Assembly: GCF_009650765.1 (NCBI RefSeq)
Contig: NZ_CP045740.1
Location: 496,001-560,000, forward strand
Direction: 5' to 3'
Source of the DNA: Streptomyces sp. SUK 48
GTDB taxonomy: Bacteria > Actinomycetota > Actinomycetes > Streptomycetales > Streptomycetaceae
DNA: 64,000 bases
The notes under the pieces are model-generated. The model saw only the letters and a program-made list of their open reading frames with translations. It was not told where the DNA came from and searched no databases. Shown here piece after piece: positions 25,952 through 33,921 of this stretch. Every line of letters begins with the position of its first letter. The stretch's first letter is position 1. A program made the translations under genes and the position numbers.

Positions 25952-26404
25952 TCAGCCACCGCGCACCCCCCGGAAGCCGCCCGACAGGGCCCGGGAGGCG
26001 ATCAGGTTGCCGCCGATCAGCAGCGCGCCGATCACCAGCAGTTTCACCAGGGCCCGGCCCGGTCCGGTGACCGCGCAGAGGGCGGTCACGACGGCGGCGC
26101 CCACCGCGGCCACGGCGTAGGTGAGCCCCCAGGCGCTCGGCCGCCGCCCCTCCAGGTCCTCGTGCAGCAGCCGGGCGAAGACCAGGGTGCCGACCGGTCC
26201 GAGGAGGGCGAGCAGCAGGGCGAGGTCCAGATAGGCGGGGCGGCCGTACCCCTGGGCGAGGAGCAGCAGGGCCGGGCACAGGGCGGCGGTGGTGAGGTTC
26301 TGGGCGACGACGCGGCGGGCGGTGGGGCCGGTGGTCACGCCCCACAGGGCGGCCACTCCTCCCCCGCCCAGTTCCACGGTCGCCGCGAGGATCCACCCGT
26401 TCAC
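25952..26404 (-). CDS. MrpF-MrpG-like fused membrane subunit
   Basis: 150 residues. The N-terminal half follows the MnhF pattern (TTGPTARRVVAQNLTTAA, then PAYLDLALLLALLGPVGTLVFARLL). The C-terminal half has two helices ending LVKLLVIGALLIGGNLIASR, which resembles the end of MnhG. It therefore looks like a fused and shortened F-G pair. The GTG at 26404 overlaps the mrpE-like stop (GTGA). The assignment of the second half is tentative. Confidence 0.7.
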   Translation of the reverse strand: MNGWILAATVELGGGGVAALWGVTTGPTARRVVAQNLTTAALCPALLLLAQGYGRPAYLDLALLLALLGPVGTLVFARLLHEDLEGRRPSAWGLTYAVAAVGAAVVTALCAVTGPGRALVKLLVIGALLIGGNLIASRALSGGFRGVRGG

Positions 26405-26595
26405 CGCCAGGTCACCGCCCGCCGGCCGGCCCGTGCCAGCAGCGCGCCCGCGGCGGCGACGCTCGCGCCCACGATCCGCTCCAGAGTGTCGACGGCACTG
26501 ATCAGCACCAGCCAGAGCAGGGCCAACGCACCCCACCAGAGCAGGAGTTCACCGGTGGCGAGCAGGACCGCACGAGGCGTCGTACGCCGCCGCAT
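26401..26595 (-). CDS. Short MrpE-like subunit
   Basis: 64 residues with one or two hydrophobic stretches (LLLWWGALALLWLVLIS). It is much shorter than typical MnhE (about 160 residues) and lacks its cytoplasmic domain. It is the first gene of the operon, with AGGAGG 9 bases before the ATG, and is coupled to the next gene. The MrpE label rests mainly on position and the N-terminal WW helix. Confidence 0.6.
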   Translation of the reverse strand: MRRRTTPRAVLLATGELLLWWGALALLWLVLISAVDTLERIVGASVAAAGALLARAGRRAVTWR

Positions 26596-26796
26596 CCCTC
26601 GCCTCCTCTTTCCCCGCTCCTGTCCAGCCGCTTCCGGTTCGCGGCGGTGTGTCCGCTTCGCCGCTCGGTGCATCCAAGCACCGCCGGACCCCCGGCGGGG
26701 CGGCGGCACGCGGATGCGCGGGCGCAGTGCCCCGGGAGCGTGAACGGCGACCGGCGGGGCGCGCCGACCGCCCGACAGCAGCTCTGCGCCAACCTC

Positions 26797-26825
26797 TTGA
26801 CGCCCCCTTATCTCACTCCTTAAAT
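26797..26825 (+). promoter_or_regulatory. Promoter of the GH16 glucanase gene
   Basis: TTGACG (26797-26802) and TTAAAT (26820-26825) are separated by exactly 17 bases, close to the housekeeping sigma-70 (HrdB) consensus. A start near 26832 would give a leader of about 43 bases before the ATG at 26875. Confidence 0.6.
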
Positions 26826-26874
26826 CAAGAAGCATCGCTCCATCCGAGAGCCTCCCCCCACCGATCGGAGAGCC

Positions 26875-28116
26875 ATGGCCTCCCCCCGTACGCTCCGCGG
26901 CTGCCTGTTCGCCGCCCTGTCCGCCGCGCTGGCCTGCGCGGCCGCCGTCGGCCCCGCGCAGGCGCGCCCCGAGGGCCGGATCGCCCCCGCCGCGACCGTG
27001 ACCACCTTCTCCGACACCTTCGACGGGCCCGCAGGCTCGGCGGTCGACTCCTCGAAGTGGACCCAGGAGACGGGCGACAACGTCAACAACCACGAGCGGG
27101 AGTACTACACCTCGGGCACGAACAACGCGGCCCTGGACGGCCAGGGCCATCTGGTGATCACGGCGAAGAAGGAGAATCCGGCCGGATACCAGTGCTGGTA
27201 CGGCAGTTGCCAGTACACCTCGGCGCGGCTGAACACGGCCGGGAAGTTCGACGCGCGGTACGGGCATGTCGAGGCGCGGATGAAGATCCCGCGGGGGCAG
27301 GGCATGTGGCCCGCGTTCTGGATGCTCGGCACGCCGGTGAACTGGCCGGACTCGGGCGAGATCGACGTGATGGAGAACGTCGGGTTTGAACCCTCGACCG
27401 TGCACGGCACCATCCACGGGCCCGGCTACTCCGGTTCGAACGGCATCGGCGCCGGCTACAGCCTGCCGAACGGACAGGCGTTCGCGGACGGCTTCCACAC
27501 CTTCGCCGTGGACTGGGCGCCGGACTCGATCACCTGGTCGGTGGACGGCACCGTCTACGAGCGGCGCACGCCCGCCGACCTGGGCGGCAAGACCTGGGTG
27601 TACAACGACCGGCCGTTCTTCCTGATCCTGAACCTCGCGGTCGGCGGCTACTGGCCCGGCGACCCGGACGGCAGCACCCCGTTCCCGGCGCAGCTGGTGG
27701 TGGACTCGGTCTCCGTCACGACCAGCGACACGGCGGCGGGGCTGCCGATCCGGGGGCTGGCCGGCAAGTGCGTGGACGTGGCGGGCGCGAACTCCGCGAA
27801 CGGCACCCCGGTCCAGCTCTACGACTGCAACGGCACCGCCGCCCAGTCCTGGACGGTCGGCTCGGACGGCACGATACGGGCGCTCGGCAAGTGCCTGGAC
27901 GTGACCGACCGGGGTACGGCGGACGGCTCGGCCGTCCAGCTGTGGGACTGCACCGGCGGCACCAACCAGAAGTGGACCGTCACGGGTGCGCACGACATCG
28001 TCAACCCGCAGGCGAACAAGTGTCTGGACGTCACCGGGAACAACTCGGCCAACGGGACCCGGCTGCAGCTCTGGACCTGCACGGGCGGCGCCAACCAGAA
28101 GTGGACGGTGGGCTGA
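26875..28116 (+). CDS. Secreted GH16 beta-glucanase with ricin-type CBM13
   Basis: 413 residues. A signal peptide (ALSAALACAAAVGPAQA) is followed by a GH16 catalytic domain: WTQETGDNVNNHEREYY, RMKIPRGQGMWPAFWMLG, and the active site GEIDVMENVG, where the first Glu is nucleophile and the second the acid/base. This is the laminarinase-type pattern, so endo-1,3-beta-glucan cleavage is likely. From about residue 280 comes a ricin B-like lectin domain with three repeats, each ending QSW or QKW and starting with GKCVDV/GKCLDV/NKCLDV. It is extracellular, for fungal or plant glucan breakdown. It is monocistronic. Confidence 0.95.
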   Translation: MASPRTLRGCLFAALSAALACAAAVGPAQARPEGRIAPAATVTTFSDTFDGPAGSAVDSSKWTQETGDNVNNHEREYYTSGTNNAALDGQGHLVITAKKENPAGYQCWYGSCQYTSARLNTAGKFDARYGHVEARMKIPRGQGMWPAFWMLGTPVNWPDSGEIDVMENVGFEPSTVHGTIHGPGYSGSNGIGAGYSLPNGQAFADGFHTFAVDWAPDSITWSVDGTVYERRTPADLGGKTWVYNDRPFFLILNLAVGGYWPGDPDGSTPFPAQLVVDSVSVTTSDTAAGLPIRGLAGKCVDVAGANSANGTPVQLYDCNGTAAQSWTVGSDGTIRALGKCLDVTDRGTADGSAVQLWDCTGGTNQKWTVTGAHDIVNPQANKCLDVTGNNSANGTRLQLWTCTGGANQKWTVG

Positions 28117-28129
28117 GCCGGCGGCTCAG
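28113..28129. terminator. Short palindromic hairpin over both stop codons
   Basis: CTGAGCC, loop GGC, GGCTCAG. The 7-bp stem contains the TGA of the glucanase and the TGA of the convergent 81-residue gene. It may act as a weak bidirectional terminator. Confidence 0.5.
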
Positions 28130-28371
28130 TGCAGCGTCCAGGTGTACTTGCCGCCGCCGACCCAGCGGACCACGTCCGGATCGTCGAGGTCGTGGATGGT
28201 GATGCCGTAGGCGGCGGCGACCTGCAGCACATCGGTGACGTTCCGGGCCGCGCCGATCACCTCCCCGTCGATCTCCATGATCCTGAAGGGCGGCTCACCC
28301 GGTTTCCCCGGGCACACGCCCAGCACCCAGATACGCGGCTGGGAGATGTAGGGGGCTGCTTGTTCGGTCAT
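28126..28371 (-). CDS. Small conserved-looking hypothetical protein
   Basis: 81 residues, not recognised. It has a compact alpha/beta appearance (RIWVLGVCPGKPGEPPFRIM, then VTDVLQVAAAYGITIHDLDD and a C-terminal KYTWTLH). Codon usage has the normal strong G/C third-position bias, so it is probably real. The ATG at 28371 has only a weak ribosome binding site. It stands alone between the glucanase and the PHP gene. Confidence 0.65.
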   Translation of the reverse strand: MTEQAAPYISQPRIWVLGVCPGKPGEPPFRIMEIDGEVIGAARNVTDVLQVAAAYGITIHDLDDPDVVRWVGGGKYTWTLH

Positions 28372-28476
28372 GCAACTCAGGTTAGGACGGAACGCCCCCG
28401 ATGGGTCGTTCGGGGCGCCTTGCGGGGGATCGGTCCGCCGCGCCCCGGGCGGGCGGGCGGTGCCAGTCTTGGCCGT

Positions 28477-29517
28477 ATGGAACCCGTCGCCGCCCTGGAG
28501 CGGATCGCCTTCCTGCTGGAGCGGTCGCTGGCGCCCGCCTACCGCGTACGGGCGTTCCGTACGGCCGCCCGGGTGCTGGACGGGCTGCCGCCCGGGGAGG
28601 TGGCGGCGCGGGCGGCGGACGGTTCGCTGGAGTCGCTGAAGGGGGTCGGGCCGAAGACGGCGCGGGTGGTGCGGGAGGCGCTGGACGGGGAGGTGCCCGG
28701 GTATCTGCGCGCGCTGGAGGAGGAGAGCGAGAGCGCCGGTGCGAAGGGGCCCGGGGCCGCGCTCCGGGCGCTGCTGCGGGGGGACTGCCACACGCACTCG
28801 GACTGGTCCGACGGGGGCAGCCCGATCGAGGAGATGGGGCGGGCGGCGATCGCGCTCGGCCATGAGTGGACCGTGCTCACCGATCACTCGCCGCGGCTGA
28901 CCGTGGCCCGGGGCCTCTCCCCCGAGCGGCTGCGCGAGCAGCTGGACGCGGTGGCCGCGCTGAACGCGCGCTGGGCGCCGTTCCGGCTGCTCACCGGCAT
29001 CGAGTGCGACATCCTGGACGACGGCTCGCTGGACCAGGAGCCCGAGCTGCTGGAGCGGCTGGACGTGGTCGTGGTGTCCGTGCACTCCAAGCTGCGGATG
29101 GACGCCCGCGCGATGACCCGCCGCATGGTGGCCGCCGTACGCGATCCGCACGCCGATGTCCTCGGGCACTGCACCGGGCGCCTGGTCACCGGCCGGGGGC
29201 GCCCTCCGTCGCAGTTCGACGCGGACGAGGTGTTCGCGGCCTGCGCCGAGTCCGGGACCGCCGTGGAGATCAACAGCCGCCCCGAACGGCTGGACCCGCC
29301 CCGCCCGCTGCTGCGCCGGGCCGTGGCCGCGGGGACCCTCTTCGCGATCGACACCGACGCGCACGCGCCCGGCCAGCTGGACTGGCAGATCCTGGGCTGC
29401 GCCCGCGCGGAGGAGTGCGGGGTGCCCGCCGAACGGGTGGTCACCACCTGGCCGGCGGAGGAGCTGCTGGGCTGGACGCGCGAGGGGCGGCTGCCCGCAC
29501 GCGTGGCGGACGCCTGA
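28477..29517 (+). CDS. PHP-domain phosphoesterase with helix-hairpin-helix (PolX C-terminus-like)
   Basis: 346 residues. The N-terminal part carries a Pol-beta-like 8-kDa/HhH region (LERIAFLLER, then SLESLKGVGPKTARVVREAL) without the polymerase palm. The PHP domain begins at DCHTHSDWSDGG; other metal ligands appear in VLTDHSPR, GIECDI, VVSVHSKLRM, DVLGHCTGR and IDTDAHAPG. In PolX the PHP domain provides Mn2+-dependent 3'-5' exonuclease and AP-endonuclease activity. A role in base-excision repair is likely but could be another phosphoester. The start at 28477 has no good ribosome binding site and may be leaderless. Confidence 0.87.
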   Translation: MEPVAALERIAFLLERSLAPAYRVRAFRTAARVLDGLPPGEVAARAADGSLESLKGVGPKTARVVREALDGEVPGYLRALEEESESAGAKGPGAALRALLRGDCHTHSDWSDGGSPIEEMGRAAIALGHEWTVLTDHSPRLTVARGLSPERLREQLDAVAALNARWAPFRLLTGIECDILDDGSLDQEPELLERLDVVVVSVHSKLRMDARAMTRRMVAAVRDPHADVLGHCTGRLVTGRGRPPSQFDADEVFAACAESGTAVEINSRPERLDPPRPLLRRAVAAGTLFAIDTDAHAPGQLDWQILGCARAEECGVPAERVVTTWPAEELLGWTREGRLPARVADA

Positions 29518-29545
29518 CGTGGTACCCGCTCGCGAAGCGCAAGAA

Positions 29546-29565
29546 CGACAGAGAGCGACAGAGAG
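29546..29565. repeat. Tandem 10-base duplication covering the ribosome binding site
   Basis: CGACAGAGAG occurs twice without a gap, 10 to 30 bases upstream of the HAD hydrolase ATG, so the purine-rich ribosome binding region is duplicated. Confidence 0.8.
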
Positions 29566-29574
29566 GGTCCCCGG

Positions 29575-30234
29575 ATGGAGCAGCGCGCCGCCGTCTTCGA
29601 CGTCGACGGAACGCTCGTCGACACCAATCATCTGCACGTCGTCACCTGGTGGGAGGCGTTCCGCCAGGCGGGTCACACCGTGCCCATGCACGCCCTGCAC
29701 CGGGCCGTCGGCCTCGGCTCCACGGACCTGATCGCGCATCTGCTGGGCGAGGACCGCGACCACGAGCAGGACGCGGAACTCGACGCGGCGCACAAGGCGC
29801 TGTACGGGCAGTACTTCGACCGGCTGCCCGCCCTGCCGGGCGCCGGTGAGCTGCTGCGACGGCTGCACCGGGACGGCTGGACGGTCGTCCTCGCCACCTC
29901 GGCGAGCGGCTCGGAGCTGGGCGCGCTGCGCCGGGCCATCGACGCGGACGAGGCGATCGAGGCCACCGCGAGCAGCGACGACGTCCAGGAGGGCAAACCC
30001 GCTCCGGAACCCGTGGAGCACGCGCTGGAGCTGGCCGGGGTGCCGGCCGAGCGGGCGGTGTTCGTCGGGGACACCGTGTGGGACATGCGGGCCGGCGCCA
30101 AGGCCGGGGTGCGCTGCCTGGGACTGCTGTGCGGCGGGATTCCCCGGGCCGATCTGACGGAGGCCGGTGCGCGGGAGGTCTACGCGGACCCCGCGGACCT
30201 GCTCGCCCGTCTCGACGGCAGCCCGCTGGCCTGA
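29575..30234 (+). CDS. HAD-family phosphatase (beta-phosphoglucomutase-like)
   Basis: 219 residues. HAD motif I is FDVDGTLVDTNH (nucleophile Asp and acid Asp), motif II the Ser/Thr in VLATSASGSE, motif III the Lys in VQEGKPAPEP and motif IV the Asp pair in FVGDTVWDM. The helical cap lies between motifs I and II. Such enzymes hydrolyse small phosphoesters such as phosphoglycolate or sugar phosphates. The ATG at 29575 follows GAGAGGGTCCCCGG. It lies 57 bases after the PHP gene and may share its transcript. Confidence 0.9.
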   Translation: MEQRAAVFDVDGTLVDTNHLHVVTWWEAFRQAGHTVPMHALHRAVGLGSTDLIAHLLGEDRDHEQDAELDAAHKALYGQYFDRLPALPGAGELLRRLHRDGWTVVLATSASGSELGALRRAIDADEAIEATASSDDVQEGKPAPEPVEHALELAGVPAERAVFVGDTVWDMRAGAKAGVRCLGLLCGGIPRADLTEAGAREVYADPADLLARLDGSPLA

Positions 30235-30428
30235 GCGTTCCGCCCTGTGGCACAGCTCACCGGCGGGGGTGGAACAGCGGATGCCCCCCGCCCGTTGAAC
30301 CAGGCGTGGGTACGGACGGGACAGTGTCCCCGGGCCTCACCTTCCGCCCACGGGGACGATCGTTCGGCTGAAGCCCTGTGGAGCCTTTCGCCGAGAGGCG
30401 ACCGCCGTCCGCACCCACACTCAGACCG

Positions 30429-30461
30429 CCCCGGCCGTGCGTCCCCCCGTCACGGCCGGGG
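30429..30461. terminator. Perfect 11-bp hairpin terminator
   Basis: CCCCGGCCGTG (30429-30439) and CACGGCCGGGG (30451-30461) pair around an 11-base loop and CTTCTCC follows. It lies in the 280-base gap between the convergent HAD and alpha/beta hydrolase genes, where no gene is evident. Confidence 0.8.
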
Positions 30462-30514
30462 CTTCTCCGTTCCCGGACACTCGCCCCCTCCCCCGGCCGT
30501 GACGGCGGGCCCGG

Positions 30515-31408
30515 CTATCCGCCGATCCCCGCCGCGGCCAGCATCCGGCAGATCCCGGTGGCGGCCGCCGTGGCCCCGGCGGCGCCGAGGAACTCCCGCA
30601 GATCGGCGGTGAGGCGCCGCGCGTGGGTGAGGAACAGGCCGTGGCCGCCGTTCTCGTACACCTTCAAGGCGGCGTCCGGCACCAGCCGGGCCAGCCGTTC
30701 ACCCGTATGGGCCAGGGGTGCGGAGGTGTCGTGGGTGCCGTGCACCACGAGCACCGGTACGTCCACGGCGGGCAGCTCGGCCGTGAGGTCGAGGCCGGTC
30801 ACGACGGACCGCACGGCGGTGGCGGCGCGGGGCGTGGCCACCAGGCAGCGGTCGATCAGATAGCGCGCGCAGGCGTCGGAGACCTCGTTCCCCGCGCTGG
30901 TGACGGCGAAGAACGCGTCCGCGAACCGGGTGAACCAGGCGGCCCGGTCGCGCCGGAAGAACTCCTCGTCGGCCCGCGCGATCGCCGGGTCCAGCCCGTC
31001 GGGCAGCCGCTCGGAGCGCATGATGCCCGGGCCGACCCCGCCGACCAGCGCGGCCCGGGCCACCCGGGACGAGCCGTGCCGGGTCAGGCAGCGCACCACC
31101 TCGGCGGTGCCCACGGAGTGCGCGACCAGGGTGGCCTCGCGCAGGTCGAGATGGTCGAGCAGCCCCTGGAGGTCGTCGGCGAGGCTGTCGAGGTCGTACC
31201 CCGACCAGACGTCGTCCGAGCGCCCGTGCCCGCGCCGGTCCAGGCCCACGCAGCGGTACCCGGCCTCCGCGAGCGGCAGCATCTGGTGCTCCCACATCTC
31301 GTGGCCCAGATAGGCGCCGGCGACGAAGACGGCGACGGTACCGGAGGCGGGACCGTGGTCGACGTAGTGCAGCCGGGTGCCGTCGACGGGGCTGTCGTAG
31401 TACGGCAT
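30515..31408 (-). CDS. Alpha/beta hydrolase (haloperoxidase / AB-hydrolase-1 type)
   Basis: 297 residues. The nucleophile elbow is VAHSVGTAE (Ser), the acid is in VVHGTHDTSAP and the His in ENGGHGLFLTH. The strand GYRCVGLDRRGHGRSD is characteristic of the non-haem haloperoxidase/esterase group. The ATG at 31408 has GAGGAGGACCCCC upstream. It is a single gene, divergent from the epimerase. Confidence 0.88.
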   Translation of the reverse strand: MPYYDSPVDGTRLHYVDHGPASGTVAVFVAGAYLGHEMWEHQMLPLAEAGYRCVGLDRRGHGRSDDVWSGYDLDSLADDLQGLLDHLDLREATLVAHSVGTAEVVRCLTRHGSSRVARAALVGGVGPGIMRSERLPDGLDPAIARADEEFFRRDRAAWFTRFADAFFAVTSAGNEVSDACARYLIDRCLVATPRAATAVRSVVTGLDLTAELPAVDVPVLVVHGTHDTSAPLAHTGERLARLVPDAALKVYENGGHGLFLTHARRLTADLREFLGAAGATAAATGICRMLAAAGIGG

Positions 31409-31627
31409 GGGGGTCCTCCTCGGGGTGGGGCGCGCGCGTGCGTCGGCGGACGCGCGGGGGCAGCGGTCCGCCGATGATCCCGATCGTGCCCAAAACGGAC
31501 GGCCCGGTCGATGACCCGGCACGTCAAGCACGTGTGTCCGAGTGCCGGGCACGCGTGTGCGGGCGGTCCGCCCGGGTACCCGGCCGCTCGTCGCGGACCC
31601 TTCGCCGAAGGACGGAAGGAGCCGAAG

Positions 31628-32659
31628 GTGAGCAGCTCAGCGGGGAGCACGGTGGTGGTCACGGGGGCCACCGGCAATGTCGGTACGAGCGTGGTGCGCC
31701 TGCTCTCCCAGGATCCCGGGATCGCCTCGGTACGGGGCCTCGCGCGCCGGATGCCCGAGTGGTCGCCGCCGGGGACCGAGTGGTCCGCCGTCGACCTGGC
31801 GTCGGACGGGGCGGACCTCGAGGAGCGGTTCGCGGGCGCGGACGCGGTGGTCCATCTGGCGTGGGCGTTCCAGCCGACGCACGATCCGGCGGCCACCTGG
31901 CGGACCAATGTGCTCGGCAGCATCCGGGTGTTCGAGGCGGTCGCCGCGGCCGGGGTGCCGGTGCTGGTGCACGCCTCCTCCGTGGGGGCGTACTCGCCGG
32001 GTCCCAAGGACCACGCGGTGGACGAGTCCTGGCCGACGCACGGCTGGCCGGACGCCGCGTACTGCCGGGAGAAGGCGTATCTGGAACGCACCCTGGACGT
32101 GTTCGAACGCGATCACCCCGAGGTGCGGGTGGTGCGGATGCGGCCGGCGTTCCTGTTCAAGCGGGAGTCGGCGAGCGAGCAGCGCCGGATCTTCGGCGGC
32201 CGCTTCCTGCCCGGCCCGCTGGCCCGGCCCGAGCTGCTGCCGTTCCTGCCGGACATCCCCGGACTGCGCGTCCAGGCGCTGCACACCGACGACGCCGCCG
32301 AGGCGTACCGGCTCGCGGTGCGCTCGGCGACGGCCCGGGGCGCCTTCAACCTCGCCGCCGACCCGCCGCTCGACGCCGCGGTCCTCGGCGATCTGCTCGG
32401 CGCGCGTCCGGTACGGCTGCCGCGGACGGCCGTCCGCTCGGCCGTGGCCGCGGCCTGGAACCTGCGGCTGCTGCCCGCGTCCCCGCATCTGTTCGACGCG
32501 GTGCTGCGGCTGCCGCTGATGGACTGCACGCGCGCGCACGAGGAGTTGGGCTGGCGGCCCCGGTGGACGGCGACCGAGGTGCTGGAGGAGTTCCTGGAGG
32601 GACTCCAGCGGGGCGGCGGGCTGGACACCGCGCCGCTGCGGGGCCGCACGGTGGGCTGA
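31628..32659 (+). CDS. NAD(P)-dependent epimerase/dehydratase-like extended SDR
   Basis: 343 residues. The cofactor loop is VVVTGATGNVGTSVV; then come DADAVVHLAWAFQ-like strand 4 sequence, VHASSVGAY and the catalytic YCREK (YxxxK). The C-terminal substrate domain is variable. It resembles the epimerase-type SDRs common in actinobacteria whose substrates are mostly unknown. The GTG at 31628 is chosen for the AAGGAGCCGAAG site upstream. The next gene follows after 63 bases. Confidence 0.88.
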   Translation: MSSSAGSTVVVTGATGNVGTSVVRLLSQDPGIASVRGLARRMPEWSPPGTEWSAVDLASDGADLEERFAGADAVVHLAWAFQPTHDPAATWRTNVLGSIRVFEAVAAAGVPVLVHASSVGAYSPGPKDHAVDESWPTHGWPDAAYCREKAYLERTLDVFERDHPEVRVVRMRPAFLFKRESASEQRRIFGGRFLPGPLARPELLPFLPDIPGLRVQALHTDDAAEAYRLAVRSATARGAFNLAADPPLDAAVLGDLLGARPVRLPRTAVRSAVAAAWNLRLLPASPHLFDAVLRLPLMDCTRAHEELGWRPRWTATEVLEEFLEGLQRGGGLDTAPLRGRTVG

Positions 32660-32670
32660 CCGGCGATGAC

Positions 32671-32700
32671 ACTTGACCGCACACAACTTGACCGCACACA
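32671..32700. repeat. Tandem 15-base duplication
   Basis: ACTTGACCGCACACA is repeated exactly, end to end, between the epimerase stop and the ribosome binding site of the next gene. Each copy contains TTGACC, a possible -35 element. Confidence 0.85.
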
Positions 32701-32722
32701 AGGGGAGGAAGGCGAGAACACC

Positions 32723-33022
32723 ATGACCGCACAACCCGAACAGGAACCCACCGGGGCGCCGCAGCCGGACCCGGTCCCCAGGGACATGCCCGACCAGCAG
32801 GCGCGGTCCGACGATCCGCTGGACCTGCCCAAGGACCGGCCGGCGGACGGGCCGACGGACCGTCCGGCGAGCGAGAACCCTGGCGGGCGGCCGGACGAGG
32901 CCGACAGGGACGACGGGGACGAACTGCCGGACACGGACGAGGCCGGCACCGGACCGCGTGGCGCGCCGCGTGCGGCCACCGTCCACCCCGAGCACCCGGG
33001 CCCGGACGAGTCACCCGACTGA
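32723..33022 (+). CDS. Small acidic, probably disordered protein
   Basis: 99 residues composed mainly of Pro, Asp, Glu, Arg and Gly (for example DLPKDRPADGPTDRP). There is no hydrophobic core or Cys, so it is predicted to be intrinsically disordered. The ATG at 32723 follows GGGAGGAAGGCGAG. Function is unknown; it could be a stress or dehydration-type protein, but that is a guess. Confidence 0.6.
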   Translation: MTAQPEQEPTGAPQPDPVPRDMPDQQARSDDPLDLPKDRPADGPTDRPASENPGGRPDEADRDDGDELPDTDEAGTGPRGAPRAATVHPEHPGPDESPD

Positions 33023-33052
33023 ACGCCCCTTGTCGCCCGCACGGTTGATCTC

Positions 33053-33082
33053 CCTTGCGCGCGTCCGGCGGCGCGGGCAAGG
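33053..33082 (+). promoter_or_regulatory. Hairpin overlapping a ribosome binding site
   Basis: CCTTGCGCGCG (33053-33063) and CGCGGGCAAGG (33072-33082) pair at 10 of 11 positions around an 8-base loop. The right arm contains the AAGG of the Shine-Dalgarno sequence of the dienelactone hydrolase gene (ATG 33093). It could end the upstream transcript or mask translation initiation. Confidence 0.45.
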
Positions 33083-33092
33083 ATGATCGATC

Positions 33093-33845
33093 ATGCCCAC
33101 CGAGACACTGCGCATCCCCACCCCGGACGGCGTCGCCGACGCGTTCGCCGCCTTTCCCGACGACGACCGGCCCCACCCCGCCGTGCTGATGTACCCCGAC
33201 GCCTTCGGCCTGCGGCCCGTGCTGGAGGAGATGGCCCGGGAACTGGCCGGACACGGGTACTACGTGCTCGTGCCCAACGCCTACTACCGGCAGGGCCCGG
33301 TGCCGCTGATCGACCTGCCCGAGCACATCGGCGAGGAGATCCGGCCCAAGGTCATCGCCCAGTTGATGCCGCTCGTCGAGGCGCACACCACCGCACGCGT
33401 CCTGCGCGACGCCGACGCCTACCTGGCCTTCCTGGCCGACCGGCCCGAGGTGGCGGCCGGGCCCCTCGCCGCGATCGGCTACTGCATGGGCGCCGTGCTC
33501 GCCCTGCGCACCGCGACGGCCCATCCCGGCCGGGTGGCCGCGGTCGCCGGGTTCCACCCCGGGTTCCTGGTCACCGGTGACCCCGACAGCCCGCACCTGC
33601 TCGTCCCGGAGCGCCTCACCGCCGAGGTGCATCTCGGTCTCGCCGAGGGGGACATGACGCCCGAGGGGATCGCCACGATCGAGGAGGCGTTCGAGGCGGC
33701 GGGCGTCGGCCACCGCACCGAGGTCTACCCCGGCACCGTCCACGGCTTCACGATGGCGGACACCGACGCCTTCGACGCCGCCGCGTTCCAGCGCCACTGG
33801 GACCGGCTGCTCCCGCTCCTCGGCCGCACCCTGACCGCGGCCTGA
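33093..33845 (+). CDS. Dienelactone hydrolase-family protein
   Basis: 250 residues with the Cys nucleophile elbow IGYCMGAVLAL, the acid Asp in LAEGDMTPEG and the His in GTVHGFTMAD. The N-terminal PAVLMYPDAFGLRPVLEEMA is typical. The family hydrolyses enol lactones or, in broader usage, esters and carboxymethylene lactones. The ATG at 33093 has AAGGATGATCGATC upstream. It is probably transcribed alone or with the small acidic gene. Confidence 0.9.
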   Translation: MPTETLRIPTPDGVADAFAAFPDDDRPHPAVLMYPDAFGLRPVLEEMARELAGHGYYVLVPNAYYRQGPVPLIDLPEHIGEEIRPKVIAQLMPLVEAHTTARVLRDADAYLAFLADRPEVAAGPLAAIGYCMGAVLALRTATAHPGRVAAVAGFHPGFLVTGDPDSPHLLVPERLTAEVHLGLAEGDMTPEGIATIEEAFEAAGVGHRTEVYPGTVHGFTMADTDAFDAAAFQRHWDRLLPLLGRTLTAA

Positions 33846-33921
33846 GACCGCGGCCCGCCGGCCCCTGACGGAGCGTCACGCATTCGTCACACGCGCGTCT
33901 CACGTGCCCGTCGTGCGCCCG

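Noticed and set aside
26401..27993. A 530-codon minus-strand frame across the GH16 gene into the Mrp operon
   Set aside because: Only its last 64 codons, starting at a well-placed AGGAGG-ATG (26595), look real; the rest is antisense to the glucanase.
30235..30428. Small gene or RNA between the HAD and alpha/beta hydrolase genes
   Set aside because: Frames there lack ribosome binding sites and codon bias; only the terminator hairpin at 30429 is convincing.
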